From Varroa destructor (Eukaryota; Arthropoda; Arachnida; Mesostigmata; Varroidae), in assembly GCF_002443255.2 (NCBI RefSeq), contig NW_019211454.1, forward strand, positions 3,692,352-3,756,351: 64,000 nucleotides of DNA. The letters run 5' to 3'. How positions within the stretch are numbered: the first letter of the stretch is position 1; the number at the start of each line of letters is the position of its first letter. The position numbers were made by a program, and so were the translations under genes. Positions 14,401 to 28,100 of this stretch are shown one piece after another. Below the pieces are notes generated by a model that saw only the letters and a list, made by a program, of their open reading frames with translations, was not told where the DNA came from and did no database searches.

Positions 14401-17025
14401 GCAGAAAGAGGGTGTACATACATATATAGATATATCAAAGCGAGACGCCTAAAGGAATTCCTGCGCGTGAGGAATTCCGGAAGTGCTCCCTGCGAAGCTT
14501 CTCCACTGATCTTTCCACGGCTGCTTAGGTAAGACCAATTTCGGAGCTCCATTGTTATTCTAGTTCATGAGCGCGGTGAGAAAAGCGACTTCTCTGACAA
14601 ACATCCGACTTTCTCCGCTTGGGTCGCAGATTAACTTTTTGAAAGGTATAACTTCGTGTGCTGTCTACAACAATGCAAGCTGTTAAAATCGAATCAATCA
14701 AAAGCAGTATCGGCTATCCATGTGCCAAAGGTCCGCCGTGACCCATTACTGAAGGCGAAAAAATTACCACACAATACGACAGAAAATTATTTGTTTGCAT
14801 ATATTGTAACTTTCTGCATTTTCATTTTCGCTATTTCGAAGGATCGCCACTGACGGACGCCTCAAACTCTTGTGAAAATATGGCGTGGAGACGAAACTAG
14901 TCTTATGAAATTTTCTTTACGATTGAGTCAGTTTCTCCTTCTATCCGCAGGCCACATTGAGCTGTTCGCAGAGGGCAATCTTTCACTGTTTTACGTAGAT
15001 GCTGTGTATTGGCTCGGCTAAGTAGATAGATATTTATATGTAGACGTATATTATAAAACCCACGTTGACGATGTAGGAGCGCATGCAACAACTGACGGCA
15101 AATGGCGAATCGCCGCTCTGCGGGAATCGTTAGGAGATTTTTGGTGATTGCCCCGTAGTTTCAGAAACTGGAATCATCACTGCTATCGGACGGGAAGTTA
15201 ACTGACAATACGAGCATTTATTTTCGAAGGTTCTAAACGGCACACGTAACTACATGAAGTCAGTATACACAGATTTAAGAATAGATAAAACACTAATGGA
15301 AAAAGACATAGAAGGAGCTGATACGACCAGTTGCCTTCCGTTCTAGTCTCTAAACACATTATATCGAGCCCATATATTTCACGTTACGAAACAAAGCCTG
15401 CTTTGAAGGGCTTTCCCAATACGGCCTAAATGAATATTTCAGGCGTTGGCAAAACTCGAACAAAAGCGTCGGCAGAGCGCGCTGTAATCGAATTTTTTTT
15501 TGGGCAACGTTCACCATCAATCTGCGGTATGTTTTTTATACCGTTTTACTGTGGAATAAGGTGTATTGAAATCAAATCGATACCGAACAAATCACCTTGC
15601 GCACACTAACTGCAGTATGCAGTAGCTCTTGATTGCACAGGATTTAGTGGGAAAACATAGGAATAAACAGTGCGAAAAGAAACAAACGATAATAAACAGT
15701 AAAAGTGACAGAAACACCTAAAAATACGCTGTTTCACCAAACCAGTTCGTCTAACAAAACAAAAGCCATTTGTCAAACTTGACAACTTCAAAATTAGTGT
15801 TTTCAGGGAACGTTTTCTCTAGTCTAATATATTTCTAGCATAGAGAATCGGTTTTAAATCATTGATGAGATAACCTTTGCTATTGAAAATAGAAACAGTA
15901 GACCAGGGAAATGGACTTGGACTGAAAAGCATCAAAGCGCGTATTTTCCGTGCCGGACATCGTTGACGCTATAGATTGGCTACGTCTGAGTTTGATCATT
16001 TGCCTATCATGAGCATTATAGAAAGCTATAACGTATTAAAAGATTTTTATGGATTTTTGGCTTGTTTTTTGTGTCATTTACAAGTACCTCGTTCAATAAC
16101 AAGGGTGCGAGTATCCAGCTGAAAGTATCTGTCATATATTTATCCTACTTCTTTGGTAGGAGCCACATGCGCAGACGGATAAACTAATTTGTTTGTTTGA
16201 AAGATATGCATTGTCCATGGCATTACGTAATGATTGTCGTATACTAATTAGGACCGAATAGGATCAGGTGGCAGGCGGAGCGGCAAATGAATACACCAGC
16301 TGCTCTGTACGCACTGCTGATATGAGACTAACGTTAGTTGTGATCACGCATAGAAAAATCGCTACTTCATGTATTTGATTGAACCGGTTTACTACTTCAC
16401 AATGATATTAAATTTACGGCCTGCCGGTATCCGAGGTTATGACAATTCAGGTTTTTTTTTTTTGCTTGTTTTATAGGACGGGCAACTTAATGGCACACAC
16501 ATCTTCGGTGTACCGCGTTTTCGGGCCCGTAGTAAGTATAGCATCTCCTTATAACCCCAGTGTTAAGTATACGTTTACATTCAACTGGGATAGAGGTTTA
16601 TTAAGAGTCATATAGATTACTGAATAGGTACAGTTCTAACGGGCTTCGTGACTTGGGTTAATTGCTTAGACAACTTTGAGCCCCGATCGTTATCCATTTA
16701 ATATAAATTTACCGGAATTCCGATTTTTTGATGGGCTCCATCTGTTCGAAATTGTCTGGATACGCAAAAGAAAGGAAAAAAGCTACGCATTCATTTGATT
16801 TAAATGTGTTTCTAATAAAATATACAGCCAGCTTTACCCCACATAATTATGAAAATTACCTAAATAAAAATAACTGAATGCTAATAAACTTTCCAATAGA
16901 TTGTCCAAGTAAACTTCCACTATTACATCTCTAGTTAAATTTTGCCTTTTGCCACTCGAACAGATATCCATTCAAGAAAGTAAGACAGTTCTTTATCAAC
17001 AAGTCTTCAATGGTGTTTCAGCCGG
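8451..17025. other. No gene seen
   Basis: Mostly AT-rich, with short frames only. Holds a perfect 14-bp palindrome CGACGTTAACGTCG (8633-8646), a tandem duplication at 11679, a 15-base inverted repeat at 13734-13748, and a GC-richer patch at 14250-14600 with two GGAATTCC boxes about 16 bases apart. The minus frame at 10563-10796 has an integrase-like segment (see findings). Confidence 0.55.
11679..11714. repeat. 18-bp tandem duplication
   Basis: GACCGTTTATGATTTAAT is followed directly by a copy with one substitution (GACCGTTTATGGTTTAAA). A simple local duplication. Confidence 0.85.
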
Positions 17026-17640
17026 GTGTTACTTCATGTAGGGGTAGTCAGACCTACGCCACATGTAAAGTCCTCGAAATCTGAGTCGAGGGAAGCCGAT
17101 GTCAGCCCATCAGTTGCTTCTCTGACGAAGATCGATCGTTTGGCGTGGCACGCCAAACAACATTCTTCCCTAACATTAGCTAGCTCTGTTCGAATCGCAT
17201 CTTCACTTTTCGGCATTTCCGATAAGCATCGAGGGAGATTTTTGGATTTTTTCCCGTTAGGCGTCTTCAAAAGCAGCTTGATACGAGAAACTAGTCTGCC
17301 TTTCTATCCCAATTTTTCATGATTGTGAGTCACTATTCCACAAAGGCTTCTTCAAGAGCTGGTCGCGTTCGACACACTCGGACACCGACATGCGGCGCTT
17401 CAGGCTAACTAGGTTAGTCGTGGAATTTTCATACGAAACTCGTAGCAACCTTAAGGAACAGCCGGAGCCAGAAATATTGGGAAGAGAAAAATGGGCGTTG
17501 TGGGCGCGAAATGTGAATCTTACACGGTCGGTGCCCAAAAATGGCCGTAAAGGCTCTTTAGGCGTTAGTAAATTGCGTTCTTCAAGGTCAGCTTACGGAG
17601 GCATGCGTTATGTTCAATCGCAAAAGTGAGCTTTAAAACT
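17026..17640. other. GC-richer patch with overlapping unrecognised open frames
   Basis: Frames of 73-98 codons are open on both strands here. The most coding-like is a plus-strand frame open from about 17281 to 17629, containing FFKSWSRSTHSDTD and EPEILGREKWALWARN and followed by the donor-like AAAAGTGAGCT. On the minus strand a frame contains DGLTSASLDSDFEDF. None matches a family I recognise. An eroded transposon or an isolated exon is possible; chance plus higher GC also explains open frames on both strands. Confidence 0.2.
17138..17158. repeat. Perfect 10-bp inverted repeat with 1-base centre
   Basis: GTTTGGCGTG, a central G, then CACGCCAAAC. It lies inside a GC-richer patch (17026-17640) with several overlapping open frames on both strands. 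Function unknown. Confidence 0.6.
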
Positions 17641-20600
17641 TTAACAGCTGCTTCTAAGGCATGACGCGGCTTTCTGTATCGTATCAACACATTCACCTTG
17701 ACGAAAGCGTTTTACCATAGAAAATACATTTATTCTACACAAGCTACACGTGCGGTACTGAATCATACTACTACTATCATATAAGACCTGATATTTGACT
17801 TGGAGTCTCTCTCTCTCCTTTACGGATCATAACGTTATCTAGTTAATTGTCATAGCTAAATTTCAACTATGACGGTTATCCTCGAGGTCTTAATAATGTG
17901 GTAGTCCGTTAAATATCGATGAAGAGAAGAGGACCCGGCACAAGCTTGTTTTGATTGCCATACTCGTTTGGATTTTTGTTGATGTACCTATGTGTGTAGC
18001 AGGGCAGCTTCCAAGCCATTCAAAAAAACTATAATCTATAGATAGTGTTGATTTTACCGAAACTGGTCCGCGTTTTAAGAGAAGTTTTACCTGGATAGAG
18101 GTTAATGCTCAAAGCTTGTTTCAACGTAGGCTAACTTACAATTTATATTGTAACCTTTAAACCTATATATGTTGTTCTCGCGTCCGATGAGTTGCTAGTA
18201 GCAAAAATGAAAAAAAATGTATTTAAAGAGCAGGTTATACATATATGATGCTAGAATTAACTACGTGAATTGAATAAAGAAACATTATGCTAGAACGTCC
18301 CACGCTAATTTTCTGAAATGGCAGCTCAAACGGATGGTTCAGATCACTTTACAAAGCCGATGATATGAAAGACTGAAATGAGCACTTGTCATAGTGTAAG
18401 TAAATAGGGGGTTTCAATAGGTTTTCACAGTTTACTACTTTTCGACGTATCACTACCGTATCCGAAAATCTCAATCGGCTTACCATTTGTAAACGTTTGC
18501 TTCTATCCTTTTGTACGTCAGCTCTCTTCAGTCACTAATTGGATTGGCTTTTTTTCGATAAATTTTACTATTGTAATTTACGATTTATTTAATGAGCTTT
18601 GACAGAGATCGAGTCCTGTAGAAGTAATTGCGTCCACTGTGTGACGCAATAGGACACGTAGACATCACCCTTATATTCCAACTAAATATGCCGTACACGA
18701 GTGAAATTAGTTGAGTGTTCGATTCTCTACATCCTGAAGAAGATCGCTTATCAATCATGTCGCTTTTAATCTTTACGAAACATTGAACCTTCTGGCAATG
18801 TGTTGAATCCTCCGATGCATACTATGTTGTAAACCGTGTACACAGCTATGAGGAAATATGCAAGTTCGCTGTCCTCGTCCTAAATTCAGTGACAATTCTA
18901 GGAATAACAGGCCAATAAAAACAAGTGTATTGCGATTAATGTTAGTAGTTAGTTTCGGTCCCTTCCAACTGAGTTGTTACCAGAACGTCCTGGTAGAAGC
19001 TCGATCGAATTAGAGAAGCATTAGGAGAAATTACTACGTACGCTAATGAACCCAGCGTTTCGTACTGACCGCACGAATTGTTAGGCCAAGGGTCAGCCGT
19101 ATTAGAAATATATCATTATGTACAGCCAGCTTTACGACGATATGGCACAAATGTTTCATATTGTTGAAGAAAGTCGATTTCGCTCCCTGCGCTCTTCTAT
19201 TGAGTGCAGATTCTATGCCGATCCAAGAACATTCACTCTGAGGCAAAGCTAAGCGGTCAGAACCCGAAAAGCGTTTGGCGCTTAATGATAGAACGAGACA
19301 AAGCTATATATATAAGAAAGATGTTGTTACAAAAAGTAATTAACTATCCTAGATAGTAGGTAGATCTCTTATGGGAGGCCTGCGTACTCGTAAGACAGTA
19401 ACGAAATAGCATGTATAAGGGGGGGGGAGAGGGAGAGATAATTGCGTCTGAATCAAGGTCTATCATGGAACAGGCCGTTAAAGGCCTGGCAGTACTTGTA
19501 CTAACTGTGCAGTCAATCTGTTTAGGGTTGTCGTAATCGCTATTGTGATAACGCGATCGTAACGGCTTTGTGTTGATCTAAGCACAGACAGAGTTAATTT
19601 CGTTCTAGGTGCTAGTTGTCTGAATCAATGATTTACTGCAAAATCGAAATATTAAGTCTTGGTATATCATGTTGAACTACTTACTGTTCCAATATTGGCT
19701 TGGAACTTTCTAGCGGACATAGGGGTATCTGGAAAAAAAAATACTAATTAAATTAGCTTGTGACACAATAAAATCCACTGCATTGACACTATCTGACAAA
19801 CGGCTACAATTGCATGCCAGCAAAGATGTGGAAAAAAAAAAATCGATCGTTTAAAACTTTGCTACACCCTTTCCGAAACTAGTGGCTTTTCGAAATTAGG
19901 TAAACGTCAACTTTCAGACCCGCCTACGAGTTCTGCGAGTGCCACAGTAATTCCCATTTCGATATTATTCCCATTTCCCAAATCGATATCTGATTAGAAT
20001 TTGGAATATAACTATTAAAATAAAGTTTTTAAAGGCTGAAAAAAAAAACATTAAACAACATACATTTAATAGGTCAGCGTGTTTGATCTTTCCCTTTGGC
20101 AACGTGGCTTCCTGTGAAACGATCTACCTGATACAGTAGCAAGTACTTGCAATACGAATCTTTGCCGGAAATCTTTCTGTATAAACTCTGCTACGGGTTG
20201 ATGTTGTCCGTCTTGCTTTTGACCCTGTTAATCGAACACGGCTTACGCAGCGCCCGCATATATACACGAATGCTATCTAGTTATGATGTTAAGCAAAAGA
20301 ATCCAGACAGACAAGTTCAACTTGATTCGAGCTGTCAAAAGTTATTGCTCATTACCTAAAAATATTTGATTGAAAATAAAACGTAACTTTGCACAAGATA
20401 ATATTCATTCTTTTGCGGGTAATGATTGCTACCTGAAAGACAATGTCGTCCCATCATAGCTAGTTTTTATAGATGTGTCAAGTTTACATTGTCAATATTT
20501 GTTGCAATACAACTTCTCCACCTCTCGTTGCCGCGAGGAGATCTTGCAAGGGCAAGATAAGTAAGGGGCAGAAAGAGAAAGGGTAGCCCCGTGAACTCAA

Positions 20601-22057
20601 GCTGAAATTACGCACTAAATGGTGTTACTCCGACAACTCTATTGGTAACCAGTACGCATTTTTACGTATATTAGATTTTGAACAAAGGCCACCCTTTTGA
20701 TGGTCTCGATATTTTGCATCCATATACTTCCTATTTCTGAATACATGAATAGATATAACTAAAAGGCAGTGATACATATATGTATATAGCTAGAAGGTAG
20801 TATTAAGGCACACTGCAAATGACTTACCTATTTCGCAATGGCAACCGCTGCCTAGGCACCTTCCCTGGATGCGACTTGGGCTAGAGCTTGCAATAAGTCA
20901 GGAACTTTATCAGGAACTATCAACCCTGCAATAGTCTCGCAGAAGGCTATTACGCTGTAACCGCCTTGAGGTGCGTTTGTCAGATGCGGGATCGTGCAGA
21001 TCGTTCTCCTTCGATCTTACGGGCTTTTATTACGCTTAAATAGAAAAAGGATGCGTGGTGTACACAGGACGGAAAATATCCGAGGCACACCATGCTTCGT
21101 AATCGATCTTGCCCTCCCACCTCTTTCCAACCGCTTTATCAAGTTATACCGATGTGCTTCTCGCATATCTTTAATTTCGCGAACAAAGTGTTATGGTTTA
21201 GATGTCATATGCTCTATAGATCAAGCATGATGTACATGCTCCGTGTGCAATATGTGACTGACTCAAAAGCTCTTGTACCAAACTCCAGATATAGCTTAGA
21301 ATTGTAGTCCGAAAACGATTGCGACGTTTAAATTCAATAATAATAATTAAGGAGAAAGATGCAAGAAGCATCTTGAAGACGTTTAATGTTGTTGTTGTAG
21401 ACCGTTTGCAACCATGAACTTCAGGCACACACGTAATAACACATTCGCAATGATCATTGGGCTCGAGACCAACAACGAGGAGAAACTGGTCGAATTATCC
21501 AAACATAATGTATTCCTTAACAGTCAGAACGTTAGTGCAAAATGATTAGCGGGAAAATGAAAAAAAGTTGAAAAAAAAAGTACTTAATTAGTTTTCCAGT
21601 TGGGTTGTTAATGAAACAGCAAGCCAGTTTCGCGGAGAAACAATGGGTTTACTAGCGTATATGGGTATATACAAGAACTGGAAGTACAACGAATGGTATA
21701 GGATAAAGTAAATTCTCTTTTGGCTCGCAAAGGGCAGAGTGAAGGCGTGATCGAGGGCGCACTCGATGTAAACAAAATAATCGATATCCATAAGATAAAT
21801 ACGCCCATAGAATGAAATGGCTTATTTTACATATTTATAGCCTTCTGAATTGCTTCAATAACATTAAACCCAAAAGTTAACATTAACAACTAGCAACGGA
21901 ATACCATGCCCCTTGATACTCACATCTAAAACGACGAGTAGGCAATTATTGTTAAAGTATATTTTGTAAATTTAGATTTGGAATAAGAGCTTTTTTATGC
22001 AGAAAAAATAGTTTAACATTTGTAACGCAGTCATCCAACAAAACAGTGCTAAGTAGA
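17641..22057. other. No gene seen
   Basis: AT-rich with poly(A) runs and a G-rich GGGGGGGAGAGGGAGAGA tract near 19420-19440. Open frames are at most 78 codons and unrecognised. Confidence 0.6.
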
Positions 22058-22157
22058 NNNNNNNNNNNNNNNNNNNNNNNNNNNNNNNNNNNNNNNNNNN
22101 NNNNNNNNNNNNNNNNNNNNNNNNNNNNNNNNNNNNNNNNNNNNNNNNNNNNNNNNN
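22058..22157. other. Assembly gap (100 N)
   Basis: Exactly 100 unknown bases, the conventional length for a gap of unknown size between contigs. Order, orientation and true distance of the two flanks are therefore less certain than elsewhere. The open frames that appear to cross it are artefacts. Confidence 0.99.
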
Positions 22158-25100
22158 ATTTCGGCTTATCATTTTGAATTAAATGCACGGTTGTGTTATA
22201 CATATTTGCCACGTCAGTGTGGGCAAAATCATTCTTCAAATGTAGTTCCAATTCTTGAGTTTTAATAGTAAGCAGTGCATAACAATTTGAAATAAGCAAG
22301 AGAAAAGAATATCTTAGAAGGCTTTTCGCCTGTGCGTGAGTGTAAGACGTACCATTTCCTTACACATAACACGCTAATAAGATCCATTTTGAGAGAGCGT
22401 ACAAATCAACTGAGCTGCGCGCTTAAGCGACCTAGTTGAGCGCGTAATTTAAAAAAACATGGCCTATCGTAAGTTAGGCGATTGTCTTTCGCCGGTTGAT
22501 AGGAAAACCCCATGCAAGGATGGTATCTTGGCCGGTGCGTGACGTGATCACTCTCTGTCAACATGGCGGGGCAATCAAATGCAAACACTCCTCTTTTTTC
22601 TTAAAATTAACGAGTGGTTAGCAATGGCACATATGCCCCGGGTACTTAAAAGGGCAAAAACCTGTAACCCACCGGCAGTTAGTCCCATCGGAATGCTCGT
22701 CGTCGTTATGACAACTGATAAACAGTCTACAAAGTCACGACTACGGCTGGTTCAAGAAAACATAACAGGCACCAAGGAATTATCCTTTAGAAAATAAAAG
22801 TACGATTTTGTCTTAAAAGCATTGTATCATCCATAATGGTCGGCATTCGATCGCGTCGTGATTTGAACGACTTGTTCATCCACGTGACCACATCTTGATT
22901 CAAGAATATTACCGCAAGTTAAAAAGTGTGGAATGCAGATACGCTTATCTGCGTTTAGGCCGGTGGTTTATGGCCTCAACAAACTTTGCAACTTGTATAA
23001 TCCGGCAGCCGATCTTTTTCGGTGCTGGTCGGTGGCTAAGATGTGCTCTATTCGGAAGAGCGTGCTATGCTACTGAGCCAATCATACTCATGTTCTGTGC
23101 ATTTTTTATTGACGTGAGTTTTATTCACGGGAAGTCCCTAAAGCCCTCTTCTCTGGGTAAATCATGCAGCCGACAGCCAATGTGGCCTGTTTCCAGGTTC
23201 AATGGACTTTCATATTAGCCCACAAAATCAGTATAACTGGTTTCTACAGATTAAGCACCGGATGGACACAGCCGGTGCGCTTCTTTTGAATCACTACTTT
23301 CTGATCAGCCCGTAGATCTGTAACCACAACTTCGAAATGCGAAACTTAATTTTGCAGATGAGTTTCCATAATGGCTGTTGGCGAAACTATGTTACTGTCT
23401 TCTGCTGGGGTTCAGAAAACCCTTCGATTTAACCCTGTGATTTAATCTGTTATACTTTCAATACAGCACATAGGAAGCCTTGCAAGGAGCGCCTGCATTG
23501 CGCTATTTATTTAAATGTGACGCGGAATTTGTTCGTTAGGCCTTCCGCCATAATTGTTGCGGGGAAATCGTCACAAGTTTGCTGCTTATCACTGGTAGAT
23601 TCAATCAAGACAAAATGTAAATCCGAGTAAGTAAGACGGATTCATGTGGGTCTCAAGAGAAGCCAGAGGCTGCTCGTTGTTCCATTCTTTCTAGTGGCGC
23701 GATTTTAATACATAATAATGCTTTGCAAATAGTTTGGAGAATTTAAGCATATAACAGCCGATGTACAGTCGCTAAAAAGGCTTGATAGTAGAAGAGTAGC
23801 AGAGAGCGGGTTAACAATTGTACGGGGGTTCCCGTGAAGGCGGCTATAGCAGTTGCATGCATTCCTACATTTCCGAGTAAGGTTATCGACGTATATATGG
23901 CTAAATGCCCAGTATATGAATACTTTTTTGGCTGATACTCCGATTTACTAATACAGCCGATTGTGAACTTTGGGCTGCTGTTCGAAGTATCGAACGAGGA
24001 TTGTCGTTTCGAATCTGCACCAATAAGTTAACCCGAAATACTTTAAAGAAAACTGCCCAGGGATCCCTGAGTTAGATTTTCGTTTAAGCTGTCAAGGCGT
24101 TTCAAACCCCAGCTTATTTCCTCTAGAAGATACTTTTTCTAGCGAAACAAAGAGCTTTTGACTTTCAAATTTGGCTATCACTCTTAGCATGTTCACATAG
24201 GGTCCAGTAAAATACGACCAGCGTATACCTTATTTGAAGGTAGCTGCATAGTCCTGGACTGCCGACGAACCGCCCAGATCAATCAAATACACAGGAAACC
24301 ATGTCTAATGTTTAATGGTCCGATTCTGCACAAATATTCCCATGAGCCTCTCTAGCACATATCTGTTTACAAAACAGCAGCGCATTTATACATTCACAAA
24401 AGACTTCAACTTGATTTAAGCATTACCGATTTTGGGAGGTCACCGATACCAACAACCTGGTTCGGTTCCGTGTGCGTGACCGCCTTCAGTAAAAATTCAT
24501 TCAAGTAAATTTATATAGCAAATTGTTCTTCGGATGTACAGAATTCAGAGTTGATTTCGACCAGGTCAGAAACACGTCGGTAAAAGTAGTGCAACTTCAG
24601 GTCATCTTTGCCATCTGTGAAAATGCTCGTGCTCGGCACTTGTCTACTTTGGCATAGCGGGATCATATGTTTCGGGCTGTTCAGTGTCTGCATTTCGTTA
24701 CATGCCTTAGCGGGAACAGATGATTGGATTGATGAACGCAAAAAATTGTGTAGACTATTAGGCAAGACACCTAGAGCTCTAATGGAAAATATATATTAAT
24801 TTAGCCTTTTATTAAAATGTATCGTAGCACCACAATTATTTAAGTAGGTTTACCCGCGCGGGTACGAAAGCTTAACCGGGTTTGCTGAAGCTCATATAGA
24901 TCATATGAGGAAAATGCCAACTAAAACCTCTTTTTATTTATATTATTTTATACAAAAATATTTTCTCAAAACAACTCAAATTTATGACCTAAATTTCGCA
25001 ATAAGCGGAACATAAAAAGTAGTACCTAATACACTTTGTCCTAACAGTGTTTTTGTCCGGTAAATTTTTTCGTAGTTTTCTTTGGAAGGGCGCTAACTCG

Positions 25101-28100
25101 TATAAAGTGTCTCGTTATTAAATAAAGTGTGTACTCCTATCGGCACGTATCTTACATAACGTCTTATTGTAACGTTTGTTTATTCAGACATGTAACTATC
25201 CGACAAAGCCTATATAAAGTAAGCAGCATATACAGAGAGAACATCTATACGTGCTGAGGTATATACATTATCGAGCTTTGTTTAAATGTCGAAATTTAAA
25301 GTCGCACGTAATCAATCAATCAATCAATCCGATTGAATGGTTGCTTGGCGCTTTTTTCTACCGCAGAGTTCAACCGTTATACACTGACAAAAGTTAGCAT
25401 TAGCTACAAACGCATTATTAATAAAACATTTGTAAGAAAACTCTTCCTAGAGCCCCCCCAATCCTTTACTACCCCTTATCAATTATTTAAACGAGAAACG
25501 CTATATGTCAACCATAGAATTAGCAAGCACTAAATAATACCTAATCAATAAAGGTCGCTGATCACAGACATGTTTTCAGCTTCATATACCAATGTCTGCT
25601 TACGCCGTCGTTCTTCTTCATTTAAAACAGCATGTCTCAAGCCCTGTTTTCTGCAAAAGGAAAGACGACAATTTTCCGCATTTATGAACTAGTGACCGAG
25701 GACCACTGTGCACAAAACAGTGACGCACTGAATTCAGTCAAGGCACATAAGACTTATCTGCAACGACGGTATTATTAACAGTGTCTGCGATTTTATTTGT
25801 TTATAAAGTAAAAGTAACGACCTTTTTTTTTGTCAGTTAGGAGCATTTCAAAATTTGCCAGATACTTGGTTTGCTTTTCATTGTGATTAGTATTTCCGCT
25901 CACCATGAGCATTTATACTCTGGTCAGGGGCCTTATTTGAACCTAGTTGTGTGAGATAATAGCCTATGGAGATTCGATCCTAATGAAGGAGAACAACGGT
26001 ACTCCACACACAAACAATATCCTGAAATACTCTTGCGCACACTTTCTGTGTGAAGGCTTGAAAAGGATAGATAGTTACTAACATCTTCTACATTATAACT
26101 GTTTTTATTGTATCGTACAATGCATTTAGTTTTAGGCGAATGGTTTTCTAGGTGTCATTTATGTAGACATGTTTCGATATGTATGTGTGTCAAGGCTACG
26201 ACGGAGTTAGCAAAGAAATAGATTGAGCAGCACTCTTCTAAGCTATAGAATTGAGCGGTTCAGCTGAGGACGAGGTACTATGAAGTCTACCTACTGTGAG
26301 TTATTTTACATTGAACGTTTCACTAGGAGAATCAGTGTGATAACTACCAAAAGTACAAAAGAGGAGACGTTGAAAAAAGCACGCGCTGATGATCTACGAC
26401 CAGCGATCAAAATATATGCACTCTATATTTAACCAACTGATATCGATGAGTTAAGCCGGCCCTAAATAGCAACATGGAAAGCTAATCTGCCCCAATCTTT
26501 GCTCCAGGTACCGCTTTACATCTATTGAGATTACGTATCAGCTTAAGAGGCTCTTGTTCGTCTGCTGTTCTGTTGAAAATAAACAGCAAGTAAAATAACA
26601 CGCTGGCGTTTAACAGTTTTTATTCTATTAAACAAACACAATCCCGCTTTTGACACTGGAAATAATAGGGCTTAGATTTGTTTGGCGTTGTAGTAGTTTA
26701 TTATCTACGACGGGATTTGTACAATAACAAATGTAACTTTTCAAATTATCGAAGTTTACCGAACCAAAGTTAAGGGTGCTGCTTCAATAGACACAAGCTA
26801 TTACTACCATGCGAACAGACTCAATTGTAACAGAAGTAAATGATCTTCAATACGAGGGAACACAGCCATCGAAGAGGGCTGTGCGGCAAAATTTTTGCAC
26901 AGGTGGGTCCGGTCCACTAGAGGCTGAGCTGAATTTGTAAAAAATGGAGTAATGTAGGAAGATTAACGATACAATACTATCTATCCTAGTCGGAACATTT
27001 AATAATAGGACTGAAATGCAACAAGTCTTCCTACTTTGGTGCGATGTCTTCCTTGAAGAGCCGAGCTAACGAGTCACGAGAATAAAACCTAATCGGTTTT
27101 TCAATCAACTACAACACATAATATGTTGATTCTGTTTTCAGTTACGTTTAAGTTTTAGGATGACAGAGGTTTATAAAAATGAAAGGTGTCCGAGCCAATT
27201 ATAGCGCACGCTATAAAATGATAATATTAAAAAAAGAAAAAAAAAACCTAAGAAGTCGGCATAGCTTATTTTTGCCAGCCTATAGCAACAACTGACCGCT
27301 GCCTAAACTCCACTCACAACGAATTTTAACCCTAAAAAAAACAGCGGCAGTCGATACTGCAAATGACGATCGGATTATAAAGTTTATTATGTAAATTTCA
27401 ATGTTTATTCAGATACACAACGTCAGCAATGACTGATGCAATTAAAAACATTGTGATACATTATTTAGCGGCTAAGTAGTATAGGCACACAAGATGTCTC
27501 TGAAGCAGTGATCCATTCTCGATAGATCGGCTCACTCCCATGGTTACTGTTGCTACAATGTCCTATCGGATTTTGTGCTATTCGTTTTTTTTTTTATTAT
27601 ATATTATGCTATTTATGCGGACAACGCCTCGTTCTGCATCAACAGAAATACCTAGGATTTATACGAAATACGGATCCTAACAAAAACACATGTATCTTTT
27701 GTACGGTCAATGATCCTTGGCTGCTTCGAGTCCCGCCATATTACACGGAAAAATTACTAGATAACGAAACAGCGTTTCTTTGTTATAAAATATAGCATGA
27801 TATTAATAGTGTAAAAAGAAAAAGACGAAGAAGCTTCACTTGAATACGGGTACTTTCAGGATAAGATATTGGCAACAACATTCCTGCGAAAGAAAGAAGA
27901 TCACTATCTGGCCTAGAAAACATTTTAACATAGCAATCTATTTAAAATAGATGCTAGCTAAAAAAGGTCAAGTAACTGTCGAATTGCGATACAGATAGGT
28001 AGTACCTTCGACCTGGTCGATCAGATATCAGAATCATAAAGTCGTTACTTGACAATGTCCGTTCACAACTCTAACCTATTCAAATTGGTGTTGAAAAGGC

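Noticed and set aside
21952..22299. Open frames of 115 and 66 codons on the minus strand crossing the N run
   Set aside because: They are open only because 34 codons are unknown bases; the flanks show no protein similarity.
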